Shown here in pieces: positions 35,624-45,036 of a stretch of DNA of 64,000 nt (position 1 is the first letter of the stretch; every line of letters starts with the position of its first letter). The translations under genes were made by a program, and so were the position numbers. The notes under the pieces are model-generated. The model was not told where the DNA came from and made no database searches. It saw only the letters and a program-made list of their open reading frames with translations. The stretch is from Chitinophagaceae bacterium (GTDB taxonomy: Bacteria > Bacteroidota > Bacteroidia > Chitinophagales > Chitinophagaceae), in the NCBI GenBank assembly GCA_017307735.1, contig JAFKGR010000012.1, forward strand, positions 62,001 to 126,000. The letters run 5' to 3'.

Positions 35624-37603
35624 ATGGGGAAGAAGACCCGTGAAAAGATGGGGAGATATGTAAATGGCGTTGTTGATATTACAAAATCAGGTATGGGATA
35701 TGTAATCGTGGAAGGCAGGAGTGAAGATGTCCTGATCCGCCCCAATGACCTGAATAAAGCAATGAACGGAGATACTGTAAGGGTGAGGCTGAAAGATAAA
35801 AATGGAAGCAAGCGTACAGAAGGTGTGGTCACTGAAATACTGACCAGAAAGCAAAGTGAATTTATCGGCAAAATAGAATTGAGCGATCATTTTGCATTCT
35901 TTGTTCCGGCATCAAACCAGACGATTCCTGATTTTTATATCAGTGGAGAAAATCTGAATGGCGCCAAAGACAATGATCAGGTTATTGTTCAATTAATCGG
36001 GTGGGGAAAAGGTGAAAGAAAACCCGAAGGCAAAGTGCTGTCCGTTCTCGACATAAAAAATTTGAATGATCTCGCCATGAAAGAGATCATTGTTCAAAAT
36101 GGTTTCAGTATCAATTTTCCCAAAGAAGTCCTGGATTCGGCAGATGTCCTCGATCCTGCGATAACTTCAGCAGAACTTTCAAGGAGGCGTGATTTCAGAG
36201 ATGTGCTGACCATTACCATTGATCCGGTGGATGCCAAAGATTTTGACGATGCCCTTTCTTTTAAAAAATTAGACAACGGGGATTTTGAAATAGGTGTTCA
36301 TATTGCCGATGTAAGTCATTTTCTGAAAGAAGGTTCTGCTCTCGATGCAGAAGCTTATAAAAGAGCTACCAGCGTTTATCTTCCCGACCGGGTGGTACCG
36401 ATGTTGCCCGAAAAGATTTCAAATGAACTTTGCAGTCTGAGGCCCCTTGAAGAGAAATATTGTTTCTCCGCGGTATTCGTCATTTCTGAAAAATATAAAA
36501 TTAAAGACTCCTGGTTTGGCAAAACCGTTATCAAAAGCGATCACCGGTTTAATTATGATGAAGTCCAGAAAACGATTGAAACCGGTGAAGGGATTTATAA
36601 GGATGAAATTATCCAGTTAAATACGATTGCTAAAAATTTCAGAAGGGAAAGATTTAGAAAAGGGGCGATTAATTTTTCAAGTATCGAAGTCAGGTTTTTG
36701 TTGGATGCAGAAGGGAGGCCGCGTGGAATTATTTTGAAAGAAAGTAAGGAGGCTCATCAGTTAATCGAAGAATTTATGCTGGTAGCCAACAGGGAAGTTG
36801 CCAGTTATGTCAGTAACCAAAAGGTAAAGGACCCCATCCCTTTTCCATACCGGGTGCATGATATACCGGATGAAGAAAAACTGAAACCATTTGTTGCTTT
36901 TGCAAAAAAATTCGGTTACCATTTTGATATGCGCGACGAGAGAGCAGTGGCCCGGTCGTTCAATCAGATGTTGGAAGATGTAAAAGGGAAACCCGAACAG
37001 CATGTACTTGAACAATTGGGGATCCGCACAATGGCAAAGGCAGAATACAGAACTAAAAATATAGGTCACTATGGACTTGGGTTCAGGAATTATTGTCATT
37101 TTACTTCTCCGATTCGCCGGTATCCGGATGTGATGGTACACCGGATTCTGGAACAGGTATTGAGTAATAAAATATCGCCGGATGAAAAAATGGACGACAA
37201 ATGTAAACATTGCAGTGAGCAGGAGAGGGCAGCGATGGAGGCCGAGCGTGCAGCAAATAAGTATGAACAGGTTTTGTATATGAGCGATAAACTCGGACAG
37301 GAACTGGAAGGCGTAATCAGCGGAGTCGCATCTTTTGGTTTTTGGGTGGAAACAGTAAATGAAAAATGTGAAGGGCTGGTTAGTGTAAAAGATCTTTCCG
37401 ATTATGATGATTTCCGCCATGATGAAACCGATTATTCATTGGTGGGTATCCGTACAGGAAGAAAGTTCCGGATGGGAGATTCAGTAAAAGTGATTCTCAC
37501 TGCGGCCAATATCGAAAAAAGGCAGTTGGATTTTGAATGGGTTCCGGTAAACCAGTCTATAAAAAAGCGTGTTGCTTATCACCCGAAAAAAGTAAAGAAA
37601 TAA
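35624..37603 (+). CDS. rnr: Ribonuclease R (3'-5' exoribonuclease)
   Basis: The 659-residue protein is counted from ATG 35624. A GTG at 35594 extends the frame by ten residues and cannot be excluded. The order is a cold-shock-type OB region with MGRYVNGVVDITKSGMGYVIV, a second OB region, the RNB catalytic domain with the metal-binding aspartates in TIDPVDAKDFDDALSF, further RNB motifs (YCHFTSPIRRYPDVMVHR), and a C-terminal S1 domain (about 560-645). RNase R degrades structured RNA and takes part in rRNA quality control. It is shorter at the N-terminus than E. coli RNase R. The polyprenyl synthetase gene starts 13 bases later. Confidence 0.95.
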   Translation: MGKKTREKMGRYVNGVVDITKSGMGYVIVEGRSEDVLIRPNDLNKAMNGDTVRVRLKDKNGSKRTEGVVTEILTRKQSEFIGKIELSDHFAFFVPASNQTIPDFYISGENLNGAKDNDQVIVQLIGWGKGERKPEGKVLSVLDIKNLNDLAMKEIIVQNGFSINFPKEVLDSADVLDPAITSAELSRRRDFRDVLTITIDPVDAKDFDDALSFKKLDNGDFEIGVHIADVSHFLKEGSALDAEAYKRATSVYLPDRVVPMLPEKISNELCSLRPLEEKYCFSAVFVISEKYKIKDSWFGKTVIKSDHRFNYDEVQKTIETGEGIYKDEIIQLNTIAKNFRRERFRKGAINFSSIEVRFLLDAEGRPRGIILKESKEAHQLIEEFMLVANREVASYVSNQKVKDPIPFPYRVHDIPDEEKLKPFVAFAKKFGYHFDMRDERAVARSFNQMLEDVKGKPEQHVLEQLGIRTMAKAEYRTKNIGHYGLGFRNYCHFTSPIRRYPDVMVHRILEQVLSNKISPDEKMDDKCKHCSEQERAAMEAERAANKYEQVLYMSDKLGQELEGVISGVASFGFWVETVNEKCEGLVSVKDLSDYDDFRHDETDYSLVGIRTGRKFRMGDSVKVILTAANIEKRQLDFEWVPVNQSIKKRVAYHPKKVKK

Positions 37604-37616
37604 TTAAGAAGAAGAA

Positions 37617-38594
37617 ATGAATAACGTTTTAACGGAGTTTGCAGGGCTTTATGAAAAGTTTGAATCTCAATTTAACAACAGGCATTTTCCCGAAAAACCA
37701 GAAAAGCTTTATGATGCAGCAGAACATTATCTTTCACTGAGAGGCAAACGCATCCGCCCGGTTTTGTGCCTGATGGGCAATGAACTTTTTGCTCCTTTGA
37801 AACAAGATGCTTTTTTTGCCGCCAATGCCATAGAACTCTTCCACAACTTTACACTCGTGCATGATGATATTATGGATCATGCTGTTTTGCGCAGGGGCCA
37901 TCAAACCGTGCACAAGCTTTATGGAGAATCGACTGCACTCCTGGCAGGAGATGTCATGTTGATTCAGGCATATGATTATTTAAGTAAAATCAATACAACT
38001 CATCTTCCGAAAGTGTTGTCATTATTTGCGGATGCAGCAAAGAAAGTTTGCGAAGGGCAGCAACTCGATATGGAATTTGAAAACCGCGACCATGTCTCCC
38101 TGGATGATTATGTAAATATGATCAGTTTGAAAACTTCGGTATTGCTTGCTGCAAGCCTGAGGATCGGAAGTGTATTGGGAGGAGCTGGCCCTGCCAACCA
38201 GGAAAATCTATATTCATTCGGAAAAAATCTTGGAATTGCATTTCAGATTCAGGATGATTATCTGGATGCATTTGGCAATGCCGAAAAATTCGGAAAGAAG
38301 CATGGCGGAGATATCATGTCCAATAAAAAAACATTTCTGCACCTGCGTGCGATGAATGTATTGGAAGATGGGAAAAAAGTGGAATATGCAAAACTTTTGC
38401 AGGGAAATGATGAGACCAAAATCGAACCCATTATCCGTATTTACAGATCGTGTGGTGTGGATGAATGGGCGAAAAAACTGAAACAAAAATATTTTGATCT
38501 TGCACTAAAGCACCTCGAAGAAGTGGCGGTGGTAAGTGTAAGAAAAAACAGCCTCATACATCTTGCAGAATCCCTGATGGAAAGGCAATCCTGA
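37617..38594 (+). CDS. Polyprenyl (trans-prenyltransferase) synthetase
   Basis: The 325-residue protein is an all-helical prenyl diphosphate synthase. The first aspartate-rich motif is DDIMD (83-87), followed by RRGHQTVH, and the second is FQIQDDYLD. The GKRIRPVL phrase (43-50) supplies the diphosphate-binding Arg. Enzymes of this class make farnesyl, geranylgeranyl or octaprenyl diphosphate for quinones, carotenoids or undecaprenyl carriers. Chain length depends on the bulk of residues before the first motif (here Phe-Thr-Leu-Val-His), and I do not assign it. It is cotranscribed with rnr and probably with the GH18 gene. Confidence 0.9.
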   Translation: MNNVLTEFAGLYEKFESQFNNRHFPEKPEKLYDAAEHYLSLRGKRIRPVLCLMGNELFAPLKQDAFFAANAIELFHNFTLVHDDIMDHAVLRRGHQTVHKLYGESTALLAGDVMLIQAYDYLSKINTTHLPKVLSLFADAAKKVCEGQQLDMEFENRDHVSLDDYVNMISLKTSVLLAASLRIGSVLGGAGPANQENLYSFGKNLGIAFQIQDDYLDAFGNAEKFGKKHGGDIMSNKKTFLHLRAMNVLEDGKKVEYAKLLQGNDETKIEPIIRIYRSCGVDEWAKKLKQKYFDLALKHLEEVAVVSVRKNSLIHLAESLMERQS

Positions 38595-38619
38595 TTGTTG
38601 TTCTTTAAAAATAACTTCC

Positions 38620-39726
38620 ATGAAATACGTATTTAAATTCTTTGTGGCAGTCTTTTTTATCCTGAACTTTAGTAATTCACATGCCCAAAGAAAGAAGTTG
38701 CGGGTTATAGCTTATTATGCCGGGCCAGCGCAAAGAATCGATAGTTTTGAAATCGGAAAACTCACAGATCTTATTTATTGTTTTGGCCATTTGAAAGGAG
38801 ATAGTTTTAATATTCTCAGGCCATTGGGCTACGAAACTATTCAAAAGATGGTGGGCTGGAAACAGAAAAATCCCGGATTGAAAGTGATTTTGAGTTTAGG
38901 AGGTTGGGGAGGATGCCAGACCTGTTCCGAAGTTTTTTCAACACAGGACGGAAGGTCAGGTTTTGCACATTCTGTAAAGGATGTTTTGACCGAAACCAGC
39001 GCAGATGGAATTGATTTGGATTGGGAATATCCTGTCATAGAAGGTTTCCCGGGACATAGCCACAAACCTGAAGACAAAGAAAATTTCACGTCACTTCTGA
39101 AAACACTTAGAGATTCACTCGGAAAAAAACATTTGATCACCTTTGCAGCCGGTGGTTTTCAAAAATATCTTGATTCAGCTATCGATTGGAAACAAGTGGT
39201 GAAGTATGTGAACTATATCAACCTGATGACCTATGATTTGGTGAGCGGGTATTCTACTATAACCGGCCACCACACAGCATTGTACTCTGCCAATCCTCAA
39301 ATGGAAAGTACTGACAGAGCTGTTGAATTTTTGTTGAAGGCCGGTGTGCCTTCCCGTAAAATCGTTATCGGCGCTGCCTTTTATGGAAGGATATGGGCAA
39401 ACGTGCCGGATACCAATCATGGTTTGTATCAACCGGGTACTTTTCAACGTATGATTGGCTTTTCGCAAATAGATTCTTTATTCAAAACAAATTCCGGATA
39501 CACACAATATTGGGATCCTGTTGTGAAAGCGCCCTATGCCTACAACCCCGCAGAAAAATTATTTATGACTTATGATGACAGAAGGTCTATGGAGATCAAG
39601 ACAGAATATGCTATCAAAAAGAAGTTGGCTGGTATCATGTTCTGGCAATTGGGCAATGATGACGAACGGGGCGGATTGCTCGATGCAATTTGGAAAGTGA
39701 AGGAAGGAATGGTGAAACCAAAATAA
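38620..39726 (+). CDS. Secreted GH18 glycosidase (chitinase-like)
   Basis: The 368-residue protein has a signal peptide ending at about residue 22 (NSHAQ) and a single GH18 barrel. The first strands are LRVIAYYAG and LTDLIYCFGH. The catalytic motif is D129-G-I-D132-L-D134-W-E136, with Glu136 as acid. The substrate tyrosine lies in INLMTYDLVSG, and the C-terminal IMFWQLGNDD supplies the barrel-closing Trp. It has no carbohydrate-binding module and no type IX sorting domain. It likely cuts chitin or GlcNAc-containing glycans, which fits nagA at 61387 and the deacetylase beside it. It starts 25 bases after the prenyl synthetase gene. Confidence 0.92.
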   Translation: MKYVFKFFVAVFFILNFSNSHAQRKKLRVIAYYAGPAQRIDSFEIGKLTDLIYCFGHLKGDSFNILRPLGYETIQKMVGWKQKNPGLKVILSLGGWGGCQTCSEVFSTQDGRSGFAHSVKDVLTETSADGIDLDWEYPVIEGFPGHSHKPEDKENFTSLLKTLRDSLGKKHLITFAAGGFQKYLDSAIDWKQVVKYVNYINLMTYDLVSGYSTITGHHTALYSANPQMESTDRAVEFLLKAGVPSRKIVIGAAFYGRIWANVPDTNHGLYQPGTFQRMIGFSQIDSLFKTNSGYTQYWDPVVKAPYAYNPAEKLFMTYDDRRSMEIKTEYAIKKKLAGIMFWQLGNDDERGGLLDAIWKVKEGMVKPK

Positions 39727-39941
39727 ATTTCGAAGCAGAATAAATTCAATCATTCTTTTTTAAAGAGCTATTCAAGAATATAGTAACTGAAATCAGAACT
39801 GGTAATAGAAGTCCCTGGTAAGGTTGATCTTTTGAGAATCAAAATAAATGTCAGGATCCCCTAACATCAGGAATCGAAATCCCGGATGGAGAATGCAATT
39901 CTTTATAGACGAAACAGGAACTATTATTTCAGAATTTTTTG

Positions 39942-40343
39942 TTATTCCCAATCGTAGGAAATATTCAATTTGATATCCGGATGGATGCTTTTTGCTACCG
40001 GGCAATTGGTGCCGGTTCTTTCGAGGATAATCTGTGTTTTTTCTTCCTTTTGTTTTGGAAGTTTGACAGCCACATCAATGCCTGAAACCCTTCTTGGATC
40101 GGAAGCCATGTGCTTGGTGACACCGGCTTTGGCGCCATCGATATTTACTCCCATATCATTTGCTTTGATTCCCATGGTGGTCAGCATGCAAGTAGCCAAT
40201 GCCACACATAAAGAATCGGTGGGAGAGAAGCGTTCTCCTTTTCCGTGATTGTCTGTTGGGGCATCAGTTTCAAATTTGCTTCCGCTCTGTAAATGGATTG
40301 CATCACATCTTAAGTTTCCTTTGTATTCTATTTGTGCTGTCAT
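39942..40343 (-). CDS. OsmC/Ohr-family peroxiredoxin-like protein
   Basis: The 133-residue protein has the OsmC fold. The two redox cysteines lie in SLCVALATCMLTTMG and in GTNCPVAKSI. The helix SPTDSLCVALATCM is the usual family core. Members reduce organic hydroperoxides with the two cysteines in adjacent subunits. It is divergent from the next gene, with only 45 bases between the two starts, so both promoters share a very small region. Confidence 0.88.
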   Translation of the reverse strand: MTAQIEYKGNLRCDAIHLQSGSKFETDAPTDNHGKGERFSPTDSLCVALATCMLTTMGIKANDMGVNIDGAKAGVTKHMASDPRRVSGIDVAVKLPKQKEEKTQIILERTGTNCPVAKSIHPDIKLNISYDWE

Positions 40344-40388
40344 TATGTAATTTTTGTAAATTTACATTTACAATATCAAATCTCAATA

Positions 40389-41165
40389 ATGCGCAACCTC
40401 GTACCTCTCATTCTTTTTCTGATAGTACCTTATTTTTCTTTTGCCCAAAATTCCCGAAAGGAAAGGCAGGAAAAAAGGCGTGAACATATTAACCAGTTAA
40501 TCCGGCAGGATGAAGAAGGTGTCATTGCCTATAGAAAAAGTTTTGCTTTCGGGATCCGGCTTACCAACGACGGTTATGGAATTTCATTTGAAAAAGGAGT
40601 TGCGAGTTCTGTGAAAAGAACTACACTTTATCAGTTGACCCTTACGGAACGGAAAGATCATAAAGAACAAAAACTGGGAAGCAAATATCCCTATTCAACT
40701 CCTCTCGTATATGGAAAAATCAACTTTTTCTATCCGGTCAGGCTGGGTGTGCAGGAGCAGTTTTTACTGGGCAATAAATCAAATAAAAATGGAGTGTCTG
40801 TAACGGGAAATGTGGGCGGAGGCTTTGTAGCAGGCCTTTTGCGGCCTTATTATGTGCAGGTGGAAAGCGGGAACAGCATACAATATGTAAAGTATAATTC
40901 TGCGGACAGTTTTGATTTCATCAACAATCCTATTGGCGGGCCATCGCTCGGCAAGGGATGGAGCGATATGAAAGTTACACCGGGAATATATACGAAGGCA
41001 GCCATGAGATTTGATTATGGAAGGTTCAATGAAGTGATTGCTGCACTCGAAGTAGGAATTACCGCGGAATATTATACAAAGGGTATCCCGATTATGCTTT
41101 ATAACAAGGAACGAAAATTTTTCTTCGGCTCCTATGTTTCTATTTTATTTGGCAAAAGAAAATAG
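40389..41165 (+). CDS. Exported protein of unknown function, beta-barrel-like
   Basis: The 258-residue protein is counted from ATG 40389. A longer frame starting at 40332 overlaps the divergent OsmC start and lacks a signal peptide. The signal is residues 1-18 (LIVPYFSFAQ). The next 20 residues are highly charged (Arg, Lys, Glu). The rest alternates hydrophobic and polar residues with many Tyr, Phe and Gly, and ends GSYVSILFGKRK, like a small outer-membrane barrel. I do not recognise the family. It lies nine bases upstream of the SGNH hydrolase gene and is probably in one operon with the next two genes. Confidence 0.7.
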   Translation: MRNLVPLILFLIVPYFSFAQNSRKERQEKRREHINQLIRQDEEGVIAYRKSFAFGIRLTNDGYGISFEKGVASSVKRTTLYQLTLTERKDHKEQKLGSKYPYSTPLVYGKINFFYPVRLGVQEQFLLGNKSNKNGVSVTGNVGGGFVAGLLRPYYVQVESGNSIQYVKYNSADSFDFINNPIGGPSLGKGWSDMKVTPGIYTKAAMRFDYGRFNEVIAALEVGITAEYYTKGIPIMLYNKERKFFFGSYVSILFGKRK

Positions 41166-41174
41166 AGCAGCCAG

Positions 41175-41834
41175 ATGAAAATGATAAAATTGATTTTTCT
41201 TTTCCTGATTATTTCCGGGTATTCTTATTCTCAAAGTGCACCTGCATTCTGGAATGATATTGCCTCCTTTAAGAAAAGCGATTCCTCTCATTTTCCACCC
41301 AAAGATGCTGTTCTTTTTGTTGGAAGTTCTTCCATTCGTTTCTGGACAACCATTCAGCAGGATTTTTCAAATGATTCCATCATCAACCGGGGATTTGGTG
41401 GTTCCACTCTTCCGGATGTGACAAGGTATTTTTATGACATTATATTTCCCTATTCGCCCAAAAAAATATTTGTGTATTGCGGTGAAAATGATTTGGCCGC
41501 CCCTTATTATGCTTCTGCAAAAGAGGTTTTAAAGCGTTTTGAAACCTTGTTTTGCATGATGAGAACAAATTTTCCGAAGGCAACCATTAGTTTCATCAGC
41601 ATCAAGCCAAGCCCTTCCAGAAAATCCATTCAACCTGAAATTATAAAAGCCAATTTCCTCGTGCGCCAATTTTTAAAAGATAAAAAGAATACCCATTTTA
41701 TCGATGTGTATAAATTTATGGCAGATAAAAATGGCAATATCAGGGGTGATATTTTCAGGCCTGATGAATTGCACATGAACAGGAAAGGTTATGAAATCTG
41801 GATCAGAGAAGTAAAACCTTATCTAAACAATTGA
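41175..41834 (+). CDS. Secreted SGNH/GDSL-type hydrolase
   Basis: The 219-residue protein has a signal peptide (cleavage near residue 18, SGYSYSQ). All SGNH blocks are present: block I is FVGSSSIRFW, with the nucleophile Ser in a GSS variant of GDS. Block II is GFGGSTLPDV with the Gly. Block III is YCGENDLA with the Asn. Block V is RPDELHMNRKGYEIW with the Asp-x-x-His. The family includes esterases and carbohydrate deacetylases, and this subtype is often an acetylhydrolase. The substrate is not known. It sits between the barrel-like gene and the phosphodiester glycosidase gene, with gaps of 9 and 15 bases. Confidence 0.9.
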   Translation: MKMIKLIFLFLIISGYSYSQSAPAFWNDIASFKKSDSSHFPPKDAVLFVGSSSIRFWTTIQQDFSNDSIINRGFGGSTLPDVTRYFYDIIFPYSPKKIFVYCGENDLAAPYYASAKEVLKRFETLFCMMRTNFPKATISFISIKPSPSRKSIQPEIIKANFLVRQFLKDKKNTHFIDVYKFMADKNGNIRGDIFRPDELHMNRKGYEIWIREVKPYLNN

Positions 41835-41849
41835 ATTAAGCAATAACTT

Positions 41850-42797
41850 ATGAGGATTTTTTTATTATCCTTTCTTTTTTTCAGCGCTAACAGTCATGCA
41901 CAAACGAATTGGAGAAATATTGATTTGCATTACGGTGAGTTGCCTTCATCATTCCATGTGTATGAATCAAAAGATTCTGTCAATGGCAAACCCAACATCA
42001 TGTATTATGCCATTGCAAGCCTAAACAGCCCTGATCTTCATTTCACATCGGATACTACCCTGAACCGAAGACTGACACCCGCACAATATTTTAAAAAAAA
42101 TGACAGTCCATTGCTGGTAGTCAATGCAGGTTTTTTTTCGTTTGCTACAAATCGCAATTTAAATACTGTGGTTCTGGATGGAAAACTGGTGGCAATAAAC
42201 GAGCAAAGCATCAGAGAACATGGCGCTGACAGCAATAAATATTTTCACTCTTTTTTCGGCACATTCGGAATTATGAAAAATAACCGTCCGGATATTGCAT
42301 GGACTTTTTCGGATTCTTCTGCCGGCATTTTGTATGCTGCACAGAAACCGGTTCCCTTTGTTGTTTCTGACCGGGCTGCATTCACAAAAAAAGATTTGAT
42401 GAAGATCCATCACGCACGTTTTAAAAAGTGGAAAGTTGAAACAGCAGTAGGTGGCGGGCCGGTACTGGTTCAAAACGGCGAGGTTAGTGTAACAAACAAT
42501 GAGGAAAGAAAATTTTATGGTAAGGCAATTTATGACCGGCATCCGAGAACGGCTATCGGGTACACGAAAAATAATGAGATTGTGATTTTTGTTTGTGAAG
42601 GGCGAAGCGATTCCGCAGCGGGGTTGACATTGCCTCAGATGGCTAAGATTTTAAAAGATATCGGTTGCGTGGAAGCGTTGAATCTGGATGGCGGAGGAAG
42701 TACCTGCATGCTTGTTAACGGATTGCCCGTGAATACACCATCTTCAAAAGGAATTGAAAGAGCGGTTCCATCTGTTTTTATGATTAAGCAAAAATAA
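41850..42797 (+). CDS. Secreted phosphodiester glycosidase family protein (NAGPA domain)
   Basis: The 315-residue protein has a signal peptide (about 1-18, ending SHAQ) and a NAGPA/DUF2233 domain. The conserved phrases are VVNAGFFS, AVGGGPVLVQNGEV, HPRTAIGYTKNNEIVIFVCEGR and ALNLDGGGSTCMLVNG. The human homologue removes GlcNAc from a GlcNAc-phospho-mannose diester. Bacterial members are thought to act on phosphodiester-linked sugars in surface polymers. It is the last gene of a run of three exported proteins. A combined esterase and glycosidase action on a surface glycopolymer is inference. Confidence 0.88.
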   Translation: MRIFLLSFLFFSANSHAQTNWRNIDLHYGELPSSFHVYESKDSVNGKPNIMYYAIASLNSPDLHFTSDTTLNRRLTPAQYFKKNDSPLLVVNAGFFSFATNRNLNTVVLDGKLVAINEQSIREHGADSNKYFHSFFGTFGIMKNNRPDIAWTFSDSSAGILYAAQKPVPFVVSDRAAFTKKDLMKIHHARFKKWKVETAVGGGPVLVQNGEVSVTNNEERKFYGKAIYDRHPRTAIGYTKNNEIVIFVCEGRSDSAAGLTLPQMAKILKDIGCVEALNLDGGGSTCMLVNGLPVNTPSSKGIERAVPSVFMIKQK

Positions 42798-42912
42798 AAT
42801 TGGGATCTGGTGATAAATTAGAAATTGGCAGATTGAAATGTAATCTGATCTTCCGTATTTTCTAATGAGCCTTATTATTAAGAAGTTTTTCAAATTATTG
42901 ATATCTGCAAAA

Positions 42913-42942
42913 AAACTTCCATCCTGGACGGGATGGAAGTTT
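42913..42942 (-). terminator. Rho-independent terminator for the TolB-like gene
   Basis: AAACTTCCATCC (42913-42924) and GGATGGAAGTTT (42931-42942) form a 12-base perfect stem with a six-base loop. On the minus strand a run of T follows. Confidence 0.88.
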
Positions 42943-43026
42943 AGCTTGTTGAGGCACGTTGAATCAGTAGGGTTTTTCAAGGGATCAACAACGGAAGATT
43001 CTGGTTTGGTATTTCAAAGCGGATGA

Positions 43027-44112
43027 TCATTTCACCCAATCAGCAATAAATATGTTGATGTCGTGGGTGTTTTTATTATTTCTTGTGCTGCTGAATATAA
43101 TTTGTTTTCCATCCGGACTGAACATCGGAAACGCATCAAATACATTATCCTGGCTTATTTTTTCCAGCCCGTTTCCCTTAAGGTCTGTCAGATACATATT
43201 GAACGGGAATCCCTTGGGATATTCAAAGTCGCTGCAGAAAATAATATGTTTGCCATCCGGTGTGAAGTTGGGAGCCCAGTTAGCTTTATCGAGAAAGGTA
43301 ACCTGATGGGCATTGCTTCCGTCGGCATTGGCAATCCAAACTTCCATATTTGTTGGCGCTACCAAACCCTTTGAAAGGAGATCTTTATAATCGGTAATTT
43401 CTTCTTTTGTTTTGGGACGGCTTGTTCGCCAAACGATTTTCTTGCCATCGGGACTGAACCAGGCGCCACCGTCATATCCGAGTGTATTGGTAATTTGCTT
43501 TACATCACTTCCATCCAGATTCATTGTGTAGAGATCTAAGTCACCGTTACGTATAGACGTAAATACGATTTTGTCTCCCTTGGGTGAAATGGTGGCTTCG
43601 GCATCATAACCCGGAGTGTTTGTAAGTTGCCTGATGATATGGCCGCTGGTATCTGCTTCAAAAATATCGTAGCTATCGTAAATAGGCCACAGATAACGTT
43701 TGCTTTTATCGGGTACCGGAGGACAATCTGTTGAACCCAGATGTGTACTTGCGTACAAAATATGTTTTCCATCCGGATAAAAATATGCGCATGTGGTTCT
43801 TCCTGTTCCGGTGCTTACCAGTTTAGGTTGAAACTCTTCACCTGGTGCAGGAATTTTACCCATCCAGATCTGGTCACACATAATCCCGTCTTTGGTATTA
43901 TTTTTCTGAAAAACAATATATTTTCCATCATAGCTGAAATAAGCTTCTGCATTGGTTCCGTCAAAAGTCAGTTGCCGTACATTTTTAAAATGTTTTTCAC
44001 CGGGATAGTGAATGGTATCTGAAGCTGCCAAACTCTGTCCTTTGACATTTAAACCGGGCAAAATGGTAAATAAGAAAAAAATTGGGAATAGAAATTTTAT
44101 ACTTCTCATCAT
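43027..44112 (-). CDS. Periplasmic TolB-like beta-propeller protein
   Basis: The 361-residue protein has a signal peptide (about 1-26, ending NVKGQ) and a series of PD40/WD40-like repeats. The signature phrase F(S)PDG-K-I appears repeatedly: AYFSYDGKYIVFQ, CAYFYPDGKHILYAS, ATISPKGDKIVFTS, AWFSPDGKKIVWRT, NFTPDGKHIIFCS and MFSPDGKQIIFSS. That makes a six-bladed propeller, as in TolB. There is no protease domain, unlike the dipeptidyl peptidases with such propellers. It is alone on its strand and divergent from the TPR lipoprotein. Confidence 0.88.
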   Translation of the reverse strand: MMRSIKFLFPIFFLFTILPGLNVKGQSLAASDTIHYPGEKHFKNVRQLTFDGTNAEAYFSYDGKYIVFQKNNTKDGIMCDQIWMGKIPAPGEEFQPKLVSTGTGRTTCAYFYPDGKHILYASTHLGSTDCPPVPDKSKRYLWPIYDSYDIFEADTSGHIIRQLTNTPGYDAEATISPKGDKIVFTSIRNGDLDLYTMNLDGSDVKQITNTLGYDGGAWFSPDGKKIVWRTSRPKTKEEITDYKDLLSKGLVAPTNMEVWIANADGSNAHQVTFLDKANWAPNFTPDGKHIIFCSDFEYPKGFPFNMYLTDLKGNGLEKISQDNVFDAFPMFSPDGKQIIFSSTRNNKNTHDINIFIADWVK

Positions 44113-44130
44113 GTTAACTTTAGAAGGTCA

Positions 44131-44138
44131 CAAATTTA
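44131..44138 (-). promoter_or_regulatory. -7 box before the TolB-like gene
   Basis: The minus strand reads TAAATTTG, an exact TAnnTTTG match, 18 bases before the start codon. No clear -33 element was seen. Confidence 0.4.
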
Positions 44139-44221
44139 AACCAAGACTCAGGTGTAGTTTCTTTCTCAGTGTCAGTATTCTGTCATAAAATATTTCGTTC
44201 TTTGTTGTTTAAATTTGCTGC

Positions 44222-45034
44222 ATGGGTAATCCAAAAGTTATTTTGAGCTTTTTGGTTGTGTGTCTTGCGCTATCCTGCACAAGTAATGACAAGAATAAAA
44301 AACAAACCTCATTGAAAGGAAGCAGAATTGAAATTTTGAGTAACGAAGTGGCCCAATATCCTGATTCTGCAATCCTTGTTCAGAAATTAATTGAGGCCTA
44401 TCGTGAACAGGGAAATTATGACAGTGCAATTGCTGTGGCAAAACGGAGTATAGTCACAGATACATCCAATGCTTATCTGTTTAATATTTTAGCGACATTG
44501 TATTTTGAAAATACGGACACCGTCAATGCTATTCACGCTTTGCAAAAGGCGATTGAAATTTACCCTTTGCCTGAATATTATGTCGCGCTGGGCACAGTGT
44601 ATGCAGAAATGAAAAATAAAGATGCACTGATGATTGCTGATTTATTATTGAAAAATCCAGGTGAAAAAAACCACGATGATGCCTATTTTATCAAGGGAAT
44701 GTTTTATAACTATGCCGGCTCACCGCAAAATGCCATTAAGGAATTGGATAGTTGCCTGGATCTGAATTATACCTACATGTATGCCTATCGCGAAAAAGCC
44801 ATCGCTCTTTCAGCCCTGAATAAAAATGATTTGGCTTTGAAAGCATTAAAACGCGCAGTGACACTTCAGAACAATTATGATGAAGGTTATTATTACATGG
44901 GTAAAATTTATGAGAAACTTCATCAAAATGACAGCGCAATGCAGAGTTATCAGAATGCACTTTTGTATGACAATAATTACAGTGAAGCAAAGGAAGCGCT
45001 GGATAGTTTGCAAAACATTAAATCAAAACAATAA
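44222..45034 (+). CDS. TPR-repeat lipoprotein
   Basis: The 270-residue protein has a lipobox ending at Cys19 (VVCLALSCTSND). The next residues are Thr and Ser, followed by a Lys-rich linker. At least five tetratricopeptide repeats follow, with helices rich in Ala, Tyr and Leu and the recurring N-x-x-Y or A-x-x-A-L pattern (for example AIHALQKAIEIYP, AIKELDSCLDLN, AMQSYQNALLYDNNYSEAKEAL). TPR proteins are protein-binding scaffolds; the partner is unknown. It ends two bases before rpe. Confidence 0.85.
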   Translation: MGNPKVILSFLVVCLALSCTSNDKNKKQTSLKGSRIEILSNEVAQYPDSAILVQKLIEAYREQGNYDSAIAVAKRSIVTDTSNAYLFNILATLYFENTDTVNAIHALQKAIEIYPLPEYYVALGTVYAEMKNKDALMIADLLLKNPGEKNHDDAYFIKGMFYNYAGSPQNAIKELDSCLDLNYTYMYAYREKAIALSALNKNDLALKALKRAVTLQNNYDEGYYYMGKIYEKLHQNDSAMQSYQNALLYDNNYSEAKEALDSLQNIKSKQ

Positions 45035-45036
45035 AA

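Noticed and set aside
39793..40005. A 70-codon frame after the GH18 gene
   Set aside because: It overlaps the 3' end of the OsmC gene on the same strand and shows no coding features. The gap from 39727 to 39941 seems to be non-coding.
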